Shown here piece after piece: positions 63,944 to 64,000 of a DNA stretch of 64,000 nucleotides (its first letter is position 1; the number at the start of each line of letters is the position of its first letter). This DNA is from Bacillota bacterium (GTDB taxonomy: Bacteria; Bacillota; Clostridia; Lachnospirales; Lachnospiraceae): positions 12,181 to 76,180 of the forward strand of contig JAEZGY010000084.1 in the NCBI GenBank assembly GCA_023416695.1, given 5' to 3'. Under the pieces are notes generated by a model. The model did not search any database. It was not told where the DNA came from and worked only from the letters and a program-made list of their open reading frames with translations. The translations under genes and the position numbers were made by a program.

Positions 63944-63972
63944 ATCATACCTTCTCTTCCATAAAAATACAA
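63944..63972 (-). promoter_or_regulatory. Promoter of the peptide ABC transporter operon
   Basis: TTGTAT (63972-63967), 17 nt, TATGAT (63949-63944) on the minus strand, 4 and 5 of 6 matches. Transcription would start about 40 nt before the binding-protein ATG at 63896. Confidence 0.6.
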
Positions 63973-64000
63973 GGGGCAAATAGGTATGTTTCTCAATTAA

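Overview
The window looks like chromosomal DNA from a low-GC Firmicute, most likely a Lachnospiraceae (Clostridium cluster XIVa) anaerobe. This rests on strong AGGAGG-type ribosome sites, AT-rich intergenic DNA, consensus sigma-A promoters, a tryptophan T-box, a one-piece pyruvate:ferredoxin oxidoreductase, an iron-sulfur serine dehydratase and a MATE/cytidylate-kinase-like fusion. The species cannot be fixed from the sequence alone.

About 60% of the window (1-38.8 kb) encodes cell-surface polysaccharide functions, almost all on the minus strand. Reading in the direction of transcription: (a) 38.8-34.5 kb is a YfhO-type GT-C transferase with a GtrB-like and a GtrA-like partner, bounded by its own promoter and terminator. 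(b) 34.3-24.0 kb is a teichoic-acid-like operon: GtrB-like transferase, UDP-galactopyranose mutase, GtrA-like protein, glycerophosphotransferase, TarI-like cytidylyltransferase, SDR, an SDR-LicD fusion and a GT-TagF fusion. (c) 23.9-20.6 kb holds two plus-strand genes, a MATE transporter fused to a kinase-like domain and a membrane acyltransferase. (d) 20.4-18.0 kb is a secreted duplicated beta-helix protein. (e) 17.6-0 kb is a long operon that makes CDP-glucose, converts it by RfbG/RfbH to a 3,6-dideoxy-4-ketosugar, and then appears to modify that sugar with a TPP enzyme and a DRE-TIM aldolase-like protein (possible branched-chain sugar). It also has a flippase, HAD phosphatase, SDR, transferase, pyruvyltransferase-like and F420-beta-like proteins, and ends in a secreted GLUG-like protein cut by the left edge.

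The middle (38.9-51.9 kb) is mixed metabolism: pyruvate:ferredoxin oxidoreductase, tRNA-Gln(CUG), a GNAT acetyltransferase, a secreted Big2-GDPD protein, L-serine dehydratase (two subunits), an amidohydrolase, a CDF cation transporter, a GT4 glycosyltransferase with a YbhN-like flippase, and a YaiI/YqxD protein.

From 51.9 to 58.9 kb lies a complete tryptophan operon, trpEGDCFBA, behind a T-box leader whose specifier reads UGG. Between the T-box terminator and trpE sits an unusual block of structured repeats. From 58.9 to 64 kb is a peptide-type ABC importer (fused dual ATPase, two permeases, substrate-binding lipoprotein); the binding-protein gene carries an in-frame amber codon in its linker.

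The most interesting leads are the possible new branched CDP-sugar pathway, the repeat block in the trp leader, the promoter-plus-terminator arrangement ahead of the MATE-kinase fusion, the amber codon in the binding-protein gene, and the SDR-LicD fusion whose SDR half seems catalytically dead.
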